From Bacillota bacterium (GTDB lineage: Bacteria > Bacillota > Clostridia > Peptostreptococcales > Anaerovoracaceae), in contig JAHZHL010000008.1 in NCBI GenBank assembly GCA_019420305.1, positions 9,768 through 73,767 on the forward strand: a stretch of DNA of 64,000 bases, in the 5' to 3' direction. The position numbers were made by a program, and so were the translations under genes. Positions 43,731-51,123 of the stretch are shown here, in pieces. The notes under the pieces are model-generated. The model made no database searches, was not told the origin of the DNA, and worked only from the letters and a program-made list of their open reading frames with translations. The number at the start of each line of letters is the position of its first letter. The first letter of the stretch is position 1.

Positions 43731-44566
43731 TCGACTTTCTCCAATGTAATCTTTCCGATCTTCCCTGCCCGGAACTCATCCAGAACCACTCTCGCAATCC
43801 GCTCATAATCAATTTTTTTGCCCGGGAGGATGCATCCCCGCTTTTGTGCCGCGGCCTCCATTGTTTCCAATGGTGTCGGTTTCAGTTCTTCCAGTTTATA
43901 GCGTTGCTCGAGAAGCTCCGGATATTCGTTCTGAAGCAGAGAAATCAGCTCCAGGGCCAAAGTTGCCACATCCAGAATTTCATCCTTGATAGAGCCGCAG
44001 AACGCCAGATTAAGGCCTACCTCGGGATCCTCAAATTTGGGCCATAAAATTCCCGGCGTATCCAACAGCTGCATGCTGCCCGGGAGGCTCAGCCACTGCT
44101 TCCCCTTTGTTACTCCCGGTCGATCGCCTGTCTGCGCGCTTTTTTTTCCTGTAAGACGGTTGATCAGAGAAGATTTTCCCACATTGGGCACTCCGACAAT
44201 CATCAGCCGGTATGGTTTTTTTCTCGCCTGCTCTTTATTTTTTTCCTCCTGAAGACGACCCAGCCGCTTCAAAAGTTGCGTGGTTCCGTCTCCTGACATG
44301 CAATTTGTGGTCAGCGCAATCATCCCCTGTTTCTGAAATACTTCCGCCCAGGCTTTTGTAGCTTCGCTGTCCGCAAGATCGCTCTTATTAAAAATTACAA
44401 TCCGCTTTTTATCCTTTACCAGGTCATCAATGATCGGATTCCTGCTGGATCTGGGGATTCTCGCATCAATCACCTCCAGAACAGCATCCACCAGTTTCAG
44501 ATTTTCCTGTATCAGCTCTCGGGTTTTTTTCATATGCCCCGGATACCAGTTGATATGTTCTATCAT
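43727..44566 (-). CDS. rbgA: Ribosome biogenesis GTPase RbgA (YlqF)
   Basis: A 279-residue circularly permuted GTPase: G4 NKSDLAD near 62 comes before G1 GVPNVGKSSLINRL near 127 and G3 DTPGILWP near 177. The start INWYPGHMKKTRE is the family signature. It matures the 50S subunit in Firmicutes (L16 incorporation). It lies between rplS and rnhB on the minus strand and is coupled to rnhB. Confidence 0.97.
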   Translation of the reverse strand: MIEHINWYPGHMKKTRELIQENLKLVDAVLEVIDARIPRSSRNPIIDDLVKDKKRIVIFNKSDLADSEATKAWAEVFQKQGMIALTTNCMSGDGTTQLLKRLGRLQEEKNKEQARKKPYRLMIVGVPNVGKSSLINRLTGKKSAQTGDRPGVTKGKQWLSLPGSMQLLDTPGILWPKFEDPEVGLNLAFCGSIKDEILDVATLALELISLLQNEYPELLEQRYKLEELKPTPLETMEAAAQKRGCILPGKKIDYERIARVVLDEFRAGKIGKITLEKVE

Positions 44567-44591
44567 TTCTCTTTCTCTCCGTCACTGCTAC

Positions 44592-44616
44592 AAAAAGAGG
44601 AACCTTTTGGTTCCTC
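44592..44616 (-). terminator. Rho-independent terminator after rplS
   Basis: Minus strand GAGGAACC-AAAA-GGTTCCTC then TTTTT, 16 nt past the rplS stop. It partly separates rplS from rbgA. Confidence 0.85.
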
Positions 44617-44631
44617 TCGCTGCATTCAAAA

Positions 44632-45093
44632 CTATTCTTCTGTCTTTTCCACTTCTGCTGCAGGCGCTTCTGTTTCTGCTGCCGCTTTTTCCGCTGCTTC
44701 AGCCTCAGCTGCCGCCTTTGCTTCGGCGATTGCCGCCAGCTGTTCTTCGCTGTACTCCTTCGCCTTAATCTTAGCAGATTTACCAGTTCTTTCGCGCATA
44801 TAGTGAAGTTTTGCTCTTCTGACATCACCGCGTCTCACAACTTCGATCTTTTCAACCAGTGGTGAATGAATCGGGAATGTCTTTTCAACGCCTACGCCGG
44901 AAGCGATTCTTCTTACTGTAAACGTTTCGCTGATTCCGCCGTTCTGCTTTTTCAGTACAAATCCTTCAAAAATCTGAATTCTCTCTCTAGAGCCTTCTTT
45001 AATTTTAATGTGCACTTTTACCGTGTCTCCCACATTAAACGCAGGGATATCTGTTTTAAGGTAATCCTGTGCAATTGACTGCATCACATTCAT
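44632..45093 (-). CDS. rplS: 50S ribosomal protein L19 with acidic Ala/Glu C-terminal extension
   Basis: Residues 1-115 are a full L19 (FNVGDTVKVHIKIKEGSRERIQ, VRRIASGVGVEKTFPIHSP, YMRERTGKSAKIK). About 38 extra residues follow, rich in Ala and Glu (AAIAEAKAAAEAEAAEKAAA), probably a solvent-exposed helix. It binds near the 30S-50S interface. Here rplS is not with trmD/rimM/rpsP; it has its own promoter (45172-45200) and a structured leader. Confidence 0.96.
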   Translation of the reverse strand: MNVMQSIAQDYLKTDIPAFNVGDTVKVHIKIKEGSRERIQIFEGFVLKKQNGGISETFTVRRIASGVGVEKTFPIHSPLVEKIEVVRRGDVRRAKLHYMRERTGKSAKIKAKEYSEEQLAAIAEAKAAAEAEAAEKAAAETEAPAAEVEKTEE

Positions 45094-45165
45094 TGCTCAT
45101 TTCCTCCTTCCCTCCAAGACGTTCATGGTGCCCTGTCCGCACCCAGAGGACCGTCCGTAATAACA
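45094..45165 (-). promoter_or_regulatory. Possible L19 leader RNA
   Basis: The roughly 70-nt leader of rplS holds a GGTGC-7-nt-GCACC hairpin (45127-45143) and a GGAC/GTCC-rich segment just before the GGAGGGAAGGAGG ribosome binding region. Ribosomal-protein leaders of this size before rplS are known in Firmicutes as L19 leaders. I have not matched this one to a consensus. Confidence 0.4.
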
Positions 45166-45171
45166 TCAAAC

Positions 45172-45200
45172 ATTTTAGCATGGAAGAACCTGCAATGCAA
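45172..45200 (-). promoter_or_regulatory. Sigma-A-like promoter of rplS
   Basis: Minus strand TTGCAT (45195-45200), 17-nt spacer, TAAAAT (45172-45177). Confidence 0.7.
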
Positions 45201-45233
45201 GGATTTTTTTATTTTTCCCTCTTACTTTTCAAC

Positions 45234-46067
45234 TTATTTTACAACATGAATAATCGCCGCGACTCTGGTTCCCGAATTGTGAAGCTGTCTGACACTTTGG
45301 GAAACGACGCCTTTTCTGGCATTCGCCGCGTGAATCAGCTTGCCGTTTCCGGAATAGATTCCCGCGTGGCTATAGCGTCCACCGCTCTTAAAAAGCAGGA
45401 TATCTCCCGGCTTTGCCCGTTTCAGACTTTTTATGGAGGAACCTACCTTATACTTTTTAAGAGACTGGCTCAGACCTGCCGAGGAGGTACGTTTTACTTT
45501 TTTCTTCGTATCTACATCCGCATTTTTGTACACCCAGTATACAAAACCGCTGCAGTCAAATGCTTTTGGGCCGGACGCGCCGGCTCTGTAGCTGGCTCCG
45601 ATTTTCTTTCTCGCTTTCGCCACAATCTTCTGACCGCCACTCTTTTGTGTTTTTTTCTTTACCGTCTTTGAAAACCCACTGTAATATTTCTTCCCGTTCT
45701 GTGAAGCAAACGCGCGTATCTTGTAACGGTAACGAGTGTCCGCCTTCAGATTTTTGCTTTTAAAGTTGGTTCTGCCGGTGGTTCCGATTTTCCGATACGT
45801 TTTTTTCTTCGGAAAATATCTGTAAATTTCGTAACCGGACGCGCCGACCGCCTTTTTCCATGTGAGTTTTATCGTCTTTGAGTCCAATGCTTTGCTTTTT
45901 ACTCCGGACGGAACCGCAACCGCAGGCGCCGCATTCTGCGGAGCCGCCTTTTTATGCTGCTCTGCCTGAGTCTGTGCCGCTTCTGCCGCATGACCATGCG
46001 CGGGGAAACAGAATATCCCGGCCATAATCGTCAGTGTTACCGCACAGGTTACAATTTTCTTCCTCAT
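45234..46067 (-). CDS. Secreted Fn3-NlpC/P60 cell-wall endopeptidase
   Basis: With the ATG at 46067 (AGAGAGG upstream) the protein has 277 residues: a signal peptide (RKKIVTCAVTLTIMAGIFCFPAHGHA), a low-complexity Ala/Gln stretch, a Fn3-like domain (LDSKTIKLTWKKAVGASGYEIY) and a C-terminal NlpC/P60 domain. The catalytic Cys is in AFDCSGFVYWVY and the His in YSHAGIYSGNGKLIHAA. It likely cleaves peptidoglycan stem peptides. It has a strong promoter at 46123-46151. Confidence 0.93.
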   Translation of the reverse strand: MRKKIVTCAVTLTIMAGIFCFPAHGHAAEAAQTQAEQHKKAAPQNAAPAVAVPSGVKSKALDSKTIKLTWKKAVGASGYEIYRYFPKKKTYRKIGTTGRTNFKSKNLKADTRYRYKIRAFASQNGKKYYSGFSKTVKKKTQKSGGQKIVAKARKKIGASYRAGASGPKAFDCSGFVYWVYKNADVDTKKKVKRTSSAGLSQSLKKYKVGSSIKSLKRAKPGDILLFKSGGRYSHAGIYSGNGKLIHAANARKGVVSQSVRQLHNSGTRVAAIIHVVK

Positions 46068-46122
46068 AAAAGCCTCTCTTTGAATTGTTTTTTTCCAGCT
46101 TTTATTGAATAACACGGGTATC

Positions 46123-46151
46123 ACTATACCATCGTTTATGCAAAAAGTCAA
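46123..46151 (-). promoter_or_regulatory. Strong sigma-A promoter of the NlpC/P60 gene
   Basis: Minus strand TTGACT (46146-46151), 17-nt spacer, TATAGT (46123-46128), with an AT-rich upstream region. Confidence 0.78.
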
Positions 46152-46464
46152 ATTCCTCCTCATCCCTTGCGTTCACTAGTATGCAGTATCTTTTTTTATA
46201 GATTGGAAAAAATTTCTTTAAAAAAACAGCAATCTTTTTTGAAAGACGCTATCTACACACCCTAAAACCATTGATTTTCCTTATTTCATTTTTCCATCGA
46301 CAACATTCTACATTTTTTCATTATTAATCCGATTGTATTTTTGTGTTTTTTAGTAACTAGTTTGCTATTTTCTTTTCAACTCGTCTGCGTATATATATTC
46401 TCGCTTTGTGCATTTTTATTCATTGTTATAAAATTCAAAACACAACAAACACTCTAATAACAAG
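46152..46464. other. AT-rich intergenic region without recognisable gene
   Basis: About 310 nt, clearly richer in A and T than its neighbours, with many T-runs (for example near 46220 and 46320). I see no ORF with an RBS, no tRNA and no DnaA box. The part next to 46151 may act as an UP element for the promoter there. Confidence 0.5.
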
Positions 46465-46496
46465 AAAACTCATCCTTATGCTCTGGGATGAGTTTT
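46465..46496 (-). terminator. Terminator overlapping the xerD stop codon
   Basis: AAAACTCATCC, loop containing the TAA stop, GGATGAGTTTT and then CTTG on the minus strand. The 3' stem partly overlaps the last codons of xerD. Confidence 0.7.
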
Positions 46497-47357
46497 ATCA
46501 TAAACATCTTTAATTCTGTTTTTGGTAACGGATAGATAAATTTCTGTCGCCGACAAATCCTCATGCCCCATCAGCTCCTGTAAAGACTTTAAATCTGCCC
46601 CATTCTGAAGCATATGGACCGCAAAGGAATTCCTTATGATATTTGGGGTCAGTTTTTCCTCCAGTCCTGCTTTTCTTCCATATTCCTTCAAAATCTTCCA
46701 CAATCCCTGCCTGGTAATCCTCTGTCCGTGATAGTTTACAAAAAGCGCCGTTTCTTCCATATTATCCCTCAACAAGGTTCTCCTCGCTTCATAAATATAA
46801 TTTTCCAGTGCCGCTCTTGCGGGTCTCCCTAAAGGAATAATTCTCGCCTTACGCTGATCCGCCGCGCAAGTGATAAATCCCATCCTTAGGTTCAAATCCT
46901 CCACGTTAATGTCAATCAACTCACTGACCCGAATTCCCGTAGCGTAAAGGAGTTCCAGAATCGCGCTGTCCCGCACGCCCCGCAAAGTCTTATCCGGAAG
47001 CGCCAGCAACCGATCCATTTCCTCCAGTGTCAAAAACTCCAGCTTTTTTCTTTCAATTTTAGGCGACTTAATATCCTGCGCCGGGTTTTCGTGAATTTCT
47101 TCTCTTGCCTGCAGATAATTATAGAACGCGCGAATTGACGCCAATTTGCGATTTACAGTGGATGCCGACTTGCCCATGTTTTTCAGTTTTAATAAAAACG
47201 CTACCACTTCCGTCCCCTTTGTCTGCCTCAGATCCGAAATTCCCCGTTCCTCTTCAAAATCCGCGAATTCCAGCACATCCCGACGATAAGCTTCCAGCGT
47301 ATTCTTTGCCATTTTCTTTTCATTTTTCAAATAATCAAAAAACTGTTCCAGGAGCAT
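46476..47357 (-). CDS. xerD: Tyrosine recombinase XerD-like
   Basis: With the ATG at 47357 (GGAGG 7 nt upstream) it has 293 residues, the XerC/D length: an N-terminal SAM-like DNA-binding domain (FFDYLKNEKKMAKNTLEAYRRD) and a catalytic domain with Arg in ATGIRVSELI, Lys in RKARIIPLG, Arg in NIIRNSFAVHML, His in LMGHEDLS and Tyr in TEIYLSVTK. The box-II His of the usual HxxRH is Asn here (NIIRN). It ends DKTHPRA like XerD. Neighbour spoIIM matches the Firmicutes spoIIM-xerD arrangement. Role: chromosome dimer resolution. Confidence 0.92.
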   Translation of the reverse strand: MLLEQFFDYLKNEKKMAKNTLEAYRRDVLEFADFEEERGISDLRQTKGTEVVAFLLKLKNMGKSASTVNRKLASIRAFYNYLQAREEIHENPAQDIKSPKIERKKLEFLTLEEMDRLLALPDKTLRGVRDSAILELLYATGIRVSELIDINVEDLNLRMGFITCAADQRKARIIPLGRPARAALENYIYEARRTLLRDNMEETALFVNYHGQRITRQGLWKILKEYGRKAGLEEKLTPNIIRNSFAVHMLQNGADLKSLQELMGHEDLSATEIYLSVTKNRIKDVYDKTHPRA

Positions 47358-47405
47358 TGCGCCACCTCCTTCTCCGCACTCACACACTGACGCAGACATA
47401 GTTTT

Positions 47406-47434
47406 ATTATAATCTACGTCTCTTTGGTTTACAA
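47406..47434 (-). promoter_or_regulatory. Sigma-A-like promoter of xerD
   Basis: Minus strand TTGTAA (47429-47434), 17-nt spacer, TATAAT (47406-47411). Confidence 0.7.
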
Positions 47435-47526
47435 TAATATTTTGGCGATTTCTGGAATTTTTTGCGGAAAGGAATAACCACTGTTTCCCGAACATAGATT
47501 AGCTAAGTAGATAGGAGGCACATAAG

Positions 47527-48153
47527 ATGAAACGAATTCGCAATAATCGGATGCATACACTGAATCAGGCAGTATCACTGGCTGCCGGAAGCAAAAAAAC
47601 GCTCCTGCTTTCCCTCTTTTTCTTCCTCACCGGAATTTCCACAGGAATTTTTCTGGAGCTGACCATGCAGGCAGGCGAAAAAAGCAGTATCGCGGGATAT
47701 CTCCAGCAGTATCTTTTTATGGATACCAGTTCCATCGAATATCCAAACCCGTTCTTTTCTTCTCTTTCCAGCAATCTGCTCCTTCTTCTGATTATATTTC
47801 TTTCCGGTCTGTCGGCGCTTGGTTTTCCCGCGGCGCTTGCCGCGCTCACGTATAAGGGAATGGCACTGGGCTTTTGTACAGGTCTGATCGCGGAAACATT
47901 AAAAAACAAGGGTCTTTTTGTCATTCTGACTTCTCTGGTACCTCAAAATCTGCTCCTTCTCCCCGCCTTTATTCTGGCTGTCTGCGCCGCGGTGAATTAT
48001 GCGCTGCTGTCCCTCCGCAGGAACCGGGCAGCAAAAAGGAACCTGAAAGAGACTTCCGGTTCCTATCTGTTTCTGACGCTCCTCCTGGCCGCCGTTATCG
48101 CTCTCGCCTGCGGCCTTGAAGCTATTTTATATCCAGTTGTTCTTTCGCCATAA
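47527..48153 (+). CDS. spoIIM: Stage II sporulation protein M
   Basis: This 208-residue protein has about five membrane helices and the SpoIIM pattern: a helix ending FFLTGISTGIFLE near 40, then FLSGLSALGFPAALAALTYKG and a final pair of helices. SpoIIM joins SpoIID and SpoIIP in the peptidoglycan-degrading machine of forespore engulfment. RBS ATAGGAGG before the ATG. Divergent from xerD, as in other Firmicutes. Its last 32 nt overlap the NUDIX gene on the other strand. Confidence 0.9.
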   Translation: MKRIRNNRMHTLNQAVSLAAGSKKTLLLSLFFFLTGISTGIFLELTMQAGEKSSIAGYLQQYLFMDTSSIEYPNPFFSSLSSNLLLLLIIFLSGLSALGFPAALAALTYKGMALGFCTGLIAETLKNKGLFVILTSLVPQNLLLLPAFILAVCAAVNYALLSLRRNRAAKRNLKETSGSYLFLTLLLAAVIALACGLEAILYPVVLSP

Positions 48154-48661
48154 AGATAGCCGCGATCGTCTTAGCGTCCACCAGTTTCCCGAAGGCAGCC
48201 ATTTTATAGGCTTCCTTGAAATCATACTCCAGGATCTCAAGCGCTTCATCCTCATCCGGCTCTGCTTCTCCGGCAGTCAGACCGGTTGCCGCATACAGGT
48301 GAATCACTTCTTCTGTATAGGCTACGCTTGGGTTGATTTTTCCCAGATAGCGCAGATGCTCCGCCGTATATCCGGTCTCTTCTTTCAGTTCTCTGCGCGC
48401 GGTTTCTTCCGGATTTGTCTCCCCCTTGTCAATCTTTCCTGCCGGAATTTCCAGAAGAACACTTCCGCTCGGATATCGGAACTGCTTCACCATTACCAGC
48501 TTTCCTTCTTCTGTAATGGGAACAATCGCCACTGCTCCGTTGTGCTCCACGATCTCCCGGTACGCGGTTCCATTGGGCGCCGTCACCGTATCCCTTCTCA
48601 GATTAAGAATGGCTCCTTCATAGATTCTCTGGCTTTCTATTCGTTTTTCCTCAAAAATCAT
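48122..48661 (-). CDS. NUDIX hydrolase (ADP-ribose pyrophosphatase-like)
   Basis: A 179-residue protein with the exact Nudix box G-x5-E-x7-REUxEExGU, seen as GKIDKGETNPEETARRELKEETGY-type (about residues 76-99). The N-terminal strand pattern (YEGAILNLRRDTVTAPNG) and a downstream acidic helix match ADP-ribose pyrophosphatases (YqkG/NudF). It probably hydrolyses ADP-ribose to AMP and ribose-5-phosphate. It is last in a unit with proB and proC. Confidence 0.93.
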   Translation of the reverse strand: MIFEEKRIESQRIYEGAILNLRRDTVTAPNGTAYREIVEHNGAVAIVPITEEGKLVMVKQFRYPSGSVLLEIPAGKIDKGETNPEETARRELKEETGYTAEHLRYLGKINPSVAYTEEVIHLYAATGLTAGEAEPDEDEALEILEYDFKEAYKMAAFGKLVDAKTIAAIFMAKEQLDIK

Positions 48662-48688
48662 AGTCCCTCCCTGCGCCTGTGCGCGTCT

Positions 48689-49492
48689 TTATTTTGTCAT
48701 GGATTTTGATTTATCCACCGCGGCCTGAAATCCGTCTTTGACGTTCTGTTCAAATCCGTTCTCAAAAAGGCGGTTCACTGCTTCGATTGTCGTGCCTCCC
48801 GGCGAGCAGACATTGATACGCAGCTGTTCCGGACTGAGATCGCTTTCCAGCACCATTTTCGCCGCGCCCAGTACAGCCTGTGCCGCGAAAACCCGCGCCT
48901 TTTCCTTCTCCATTCCATTCTCGCAAGCAGCCTCCATTAAGGCTTCAATATACATATAAGTATAGGCCGGACTGCTTCCACTCACGCCAATTACGCAGTG
49001 GATCAATGATTCCTCTACTTCCTCCGCTTTTCCTATGGTTTGGAAAATCTCCAGCGCCCGCGAAAAATCTTCTTCCTCCACGTTCTGATTCCTGCACACG
49101 GCAATCATGGCTTCTCCTACCTGCGCCGGGGTATTGGGCATAATCCGTATGATTTTGCGATCGCTGCCCAGATACTGCTCGATCCGCGAAATGCTCACTC
49201 CTGCCGCCATGGAAATAATCAGCTTGTCTCTTGTACAGGCTCCCGCGATTTCCGGCAGAACCGTCTCGAACAGATTTGGTTTTACGCCTAAAATAAGGAC
49301 ATCGCTTTTTTCCGCCAGTTCTGTTTCCGCGCCGCAGGCGGTCACTGCTTTAAACTCCCGAGCCAGGCTACTGCGTACATCTTCTTTTTTATCATAGACC
49401 AAAATACTGTCGCCTTTTTTCTCCGCGGCAGGCGCGTAGCCTCTTAATATCGCGCCGCCCATGTTTCCCGCGCCGATAAATCCAATTTTCAT
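48689..49492 (-). CDS. proC: Pyrroline-5-carboxylate reductase
   Basis: A 267-residue enzyme with the NAD(P) loop KIGFIGAGNMGGAILRG at the start, the middle block RIMPNTPAQVGEAM near 120, and the C-terminal dimer signature PEQLRINVCSPGGTTIEAVNRLFENG near 225. It reduces pyrroline-5-carboxylate to proline. It begins 8 nt after the proB stop. Confidence 0.97.
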   Translation of the reverse strand: MKIGFIGAGNMGGAILRGYAPAAEKKGDSILVYDKKEDVRSSLAREFKAVTACGAETELAEKSDVLILGVKPNLFETVLPEIAGACTRDKLIISMAAGVSISRIEQYLGSDRKIIRIMPNTPAQVGEAMIAVCRNQNVEEEDFSRALEIFQTIGKAEEVEESLIHCVIGVSGSSPAYTYMYIEALMEAACENGMEKEKARVFAAQAVLGAAKMVLESDLSPEQLRINVCSPGGTTIEAVNRLFENGFEQNVKDGFQAAVDKSKSMTK

Positions 49493-49499
49493 CTTCTGT

Positions 49500-50300
49500 T
49501 TACCTCCCTGTAAATACGGTTCCCGTTTCTTCCTGGCCGAGAGCCTTCTTTATAATATCCGTTTTTTTTCCGTTCAGCAGAACCATCGGGATTCCATACC
49601 GGTTCACAAGGCGCGCCGCTTCAATTTTTGTGGCGATTCCGCCTGTTCCAAAGCTGCTCTTTTCTCCGATATCAATCGTTTCCAGCAGCTGATCGATATC
49701 CGCGACTTCCTCAATCAGTTTCGCGTCCTGTTCATTTTTCGGGTCCTTGTCGTAGACCCCGTCAATATCGCTTAGGACAATCAGAAGATCCGCGTTCCAC
49801 AGATTTGCCGTATGGGCGCTGAGCGTATCGTTATCGCCAATCCGGATTTCATCAACGCTGACACTGTCATTCTCGTTTATAACCGGAACGACCCCTTCGT
49901 CTACCAGCGTAAACAACGCGTTGCGGATGTTCAGCGTCCGGTGCGGCTCTTTAAAATCACCCCGGGTCAGCAAAATCTGCCCCACATGGAAGCCGTAATC
50001 GGCAAAATACTCCTTATACGCCATCATCAGTTCTACTTGTCCGATCGCGCACAAAGCCTGTTTGTAATTCATATCGCCCCTGCGGCTCCATTTATTGATC
50101 GCTCCCACGCCGCAAATCCCGGCTCCCGAAGAAACCATAATAACCTGTTTATTTTTCTTTATCAGGTCGCTGGCCTGTTCCGCGATATTGTGAAGCACTT
50201 CCCGGTTCACCGCGCCGCGGTCATCGGAAAGCACATTGCTCCCAACCTTAATTACAATCTTGCGGCTGTCTTTTATCAGTTCGCTGATTGTGCTCATCAT
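49500..50300 (-). CDS. proB: Glutamate 5-kinase, no PUA domain
   Basis: The 266-residue protein is the amino-acid-kinase core alone: IVIKVGSNVLSDDRG near 16, VSSGAGICGVG near 57, the substrate block NENDSVSVDEIRIGDNDTLSAHTANLWNADLLIVLSDIDGVYD near 135-180, and the nucleotide region SFGTGGIATKIEAARL. It lacks the C-terminal PUA domain of E. coli ProB, as do many Firmicutes forms. It starts the proline pathway; proA lies at 52 kb on the other strand. Two adjacent ATG codons compete for the start; 50300 is used. Confidence 0.96.
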   Translation of the reverse strand: MMSTISELIKDSRKIVIKVGSNVLSDDRGAVNREVLHNIAEQASDLIKKNKQVIMVSSGAGICGVGAINKWSRRGDMNYKQALCAIGQVELMMAYKEYFADYGFHVGQILLTRGDFKEPHRTLNIRNALFTLVDEGVVPVINENDSVSVDEIRIGDNDTLSAHTANLWNADLLIVLSDIDGVYDKDPKNEQDAKLIEEVADIDQLLETIDIGEKSSFGTGGIATKIEAARLVNRYGIPMVLLNGKKTDIIKKALGQEETGTVFTGR

Positions 50301-50335
50301 TTATCGCCTCTTTCTTCATTATATATAACGGTATC

Positions 50336-50364
50336 AGTATACGATAAATTCCCAAAAGCCGCAA
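50336..50364 (-). promoter_or_regulatory. Sigma-A-like promoter of proB-proC
   Basis: Minus strand TTGCGG (50359-50364), 17-nt spacer, TATACT (50336-50341). Confidence 0.5.
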
Positions 50365-50405
50365 TAGATAAGAAGGGAAAACCGGTATACGTCCCGGGCA
50401 AAGTA

Positions 50406-50455
50406 AAAGACGGAGCGTTCCCGGGGTTCAGCATATGTAAACCTGCTCCGTCTTT
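50406..50455 (-). terminator. Terminator-like hairpin after spoVS
   Basis: AAAGACGGAGC, 28-nt loop, GCTCCGTCTTT: perfect 11-bp stem; the minus strand continues TTACTTT. The long loop makes it weaker than the others. Confidence 0.6.
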
Positions 50456-50488
50456 ATTCTTCTCTCTTTTGTGCCCGGCTATCCTTTT

Positions 50489-50749
50489 TTACCGGGGCTC
50501 GACAATCAGTTTGATCGCGGTTCGTTCTTCTCCCTCGATTTCAATATCCGTAAAAGCGGGAACGGTTACAAGGTCAATGCCGCTCGGCGCTACAAATCCT
50601 CTTGCTATCGCGATTGCCTTTACCGCCTGGTTGAGAGCCCCTGCTCCGATTGACTGAATTTCTGCTCCTCCTTTTTCTCTCAATACTCCTGCGAGTGCTC
50701 CTGCCACCGAATTCGGATTTGATTTCGCTGATACTTTTAAAACTTCCAC
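50489..50749 (-). CDS. spoVS: Stage V sporulation protein S
   Basis: With the GTG at 50749 (AAGGAGG 8 nt upstream) the product is 86 residues and opens (M)EVLKVSAKSNPNSVAGALAG, the SpoVS signature, ending FTDIEIEGEERTAIKLIVEPR. This is the full family length. SpoVS is a small Alba-like nucleic-acid-binding protein that affects spore coat formation and septation. A candidate small RNA is transcribed away from it about 220 nt upstream. Confidence 0.96.
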   Translation of the reverse strand: MEVLKVSAKSNPNSVAGALAGVLREKGGAEIQSIGAGALNQAVKAIAIARGFVAPSGIDLVTVPAFTDIEIEGEERTAIKLIVEPR

Positions 50750-50937
50750 GTATACATCCTCCTTAATCTCATTGATCATTTACGCATCCCCTTCCGGGTT
50801 TTTCTGTCTCCTTCGGAGGCGACTGTTTCTGACGTCTCCTGTATCTAATTATATAATCCAAAAATGCCATTTTATAGCAAAAAAATACGACAAATTCCTT
50901 CAAAAATTTCTTTTTTCTAAAATTTTGAGACAACCCC

Positions 50938-50966
50938 TTGATTTTTTTGACATGAACGGCTATAAT
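50938..50966 (+). promoter_or_regulatory. Sigma-A promoter of the candidate small RNA
   Basis: TTGATT (50938-50943), 17-nt spacer, TATAAT (50961-50966). No ORF with an RBS starts within the next 100 nt. Confidence 0.7.
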
Positions 50967-50972
50967 CAAATT

Positions 50973-51064
50973 GTGGTTATCCCCCTGATAACCTCATTAA
51001 TCTCTAATCCCAATACCCCTTTTGAACAAAACAGACTGCTCCCCTGCAGTCTGTTTTGTTTTTT
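50973..51064 (+). ncRNA. Candidate C-rich small regulatory RNA
   Basis: A consensus promoter and a very strong terminator bracket about 92 nt that codes for no protein. Predicted parts in order: hairpin GGTTATC-CCCCT-GATAACC (50975-50993); an unpaired linker with ATCCC and ACCCCTTTTG (51005-51024); and a 15-bp terminator stem (51025-51060) whose loop is TCCCCT, followed by T9. Three exposed C-rich patches facing G-rich ribosome binding sites are a feature of Gram-positive small RNAs such as RsaE/RoxS and CsfG. Sequence identity to a named family is not claimed. Confidence 0.65.
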
Positions 51065-51123
51065 GTAAATGTTTTATAAAAGAAAATATGGTATAATCCT
51101 ATTACGGGAGAAAGTTGAGATTT

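Noticed and set aside
46152..46464. AT-rich region as a replication origin or attachment site
   Set aside because: No DnaA boxes, iterons or duplicated att-like core could be found, despite xerD nearby.
50947..50966. TTGACA at 50947-50952 as the -35 box of the small RNA promoter
   Set aside because: Only 8 nt separate it from TATAAT; TTGATT at 50938 has the correct 17-nt spacing.
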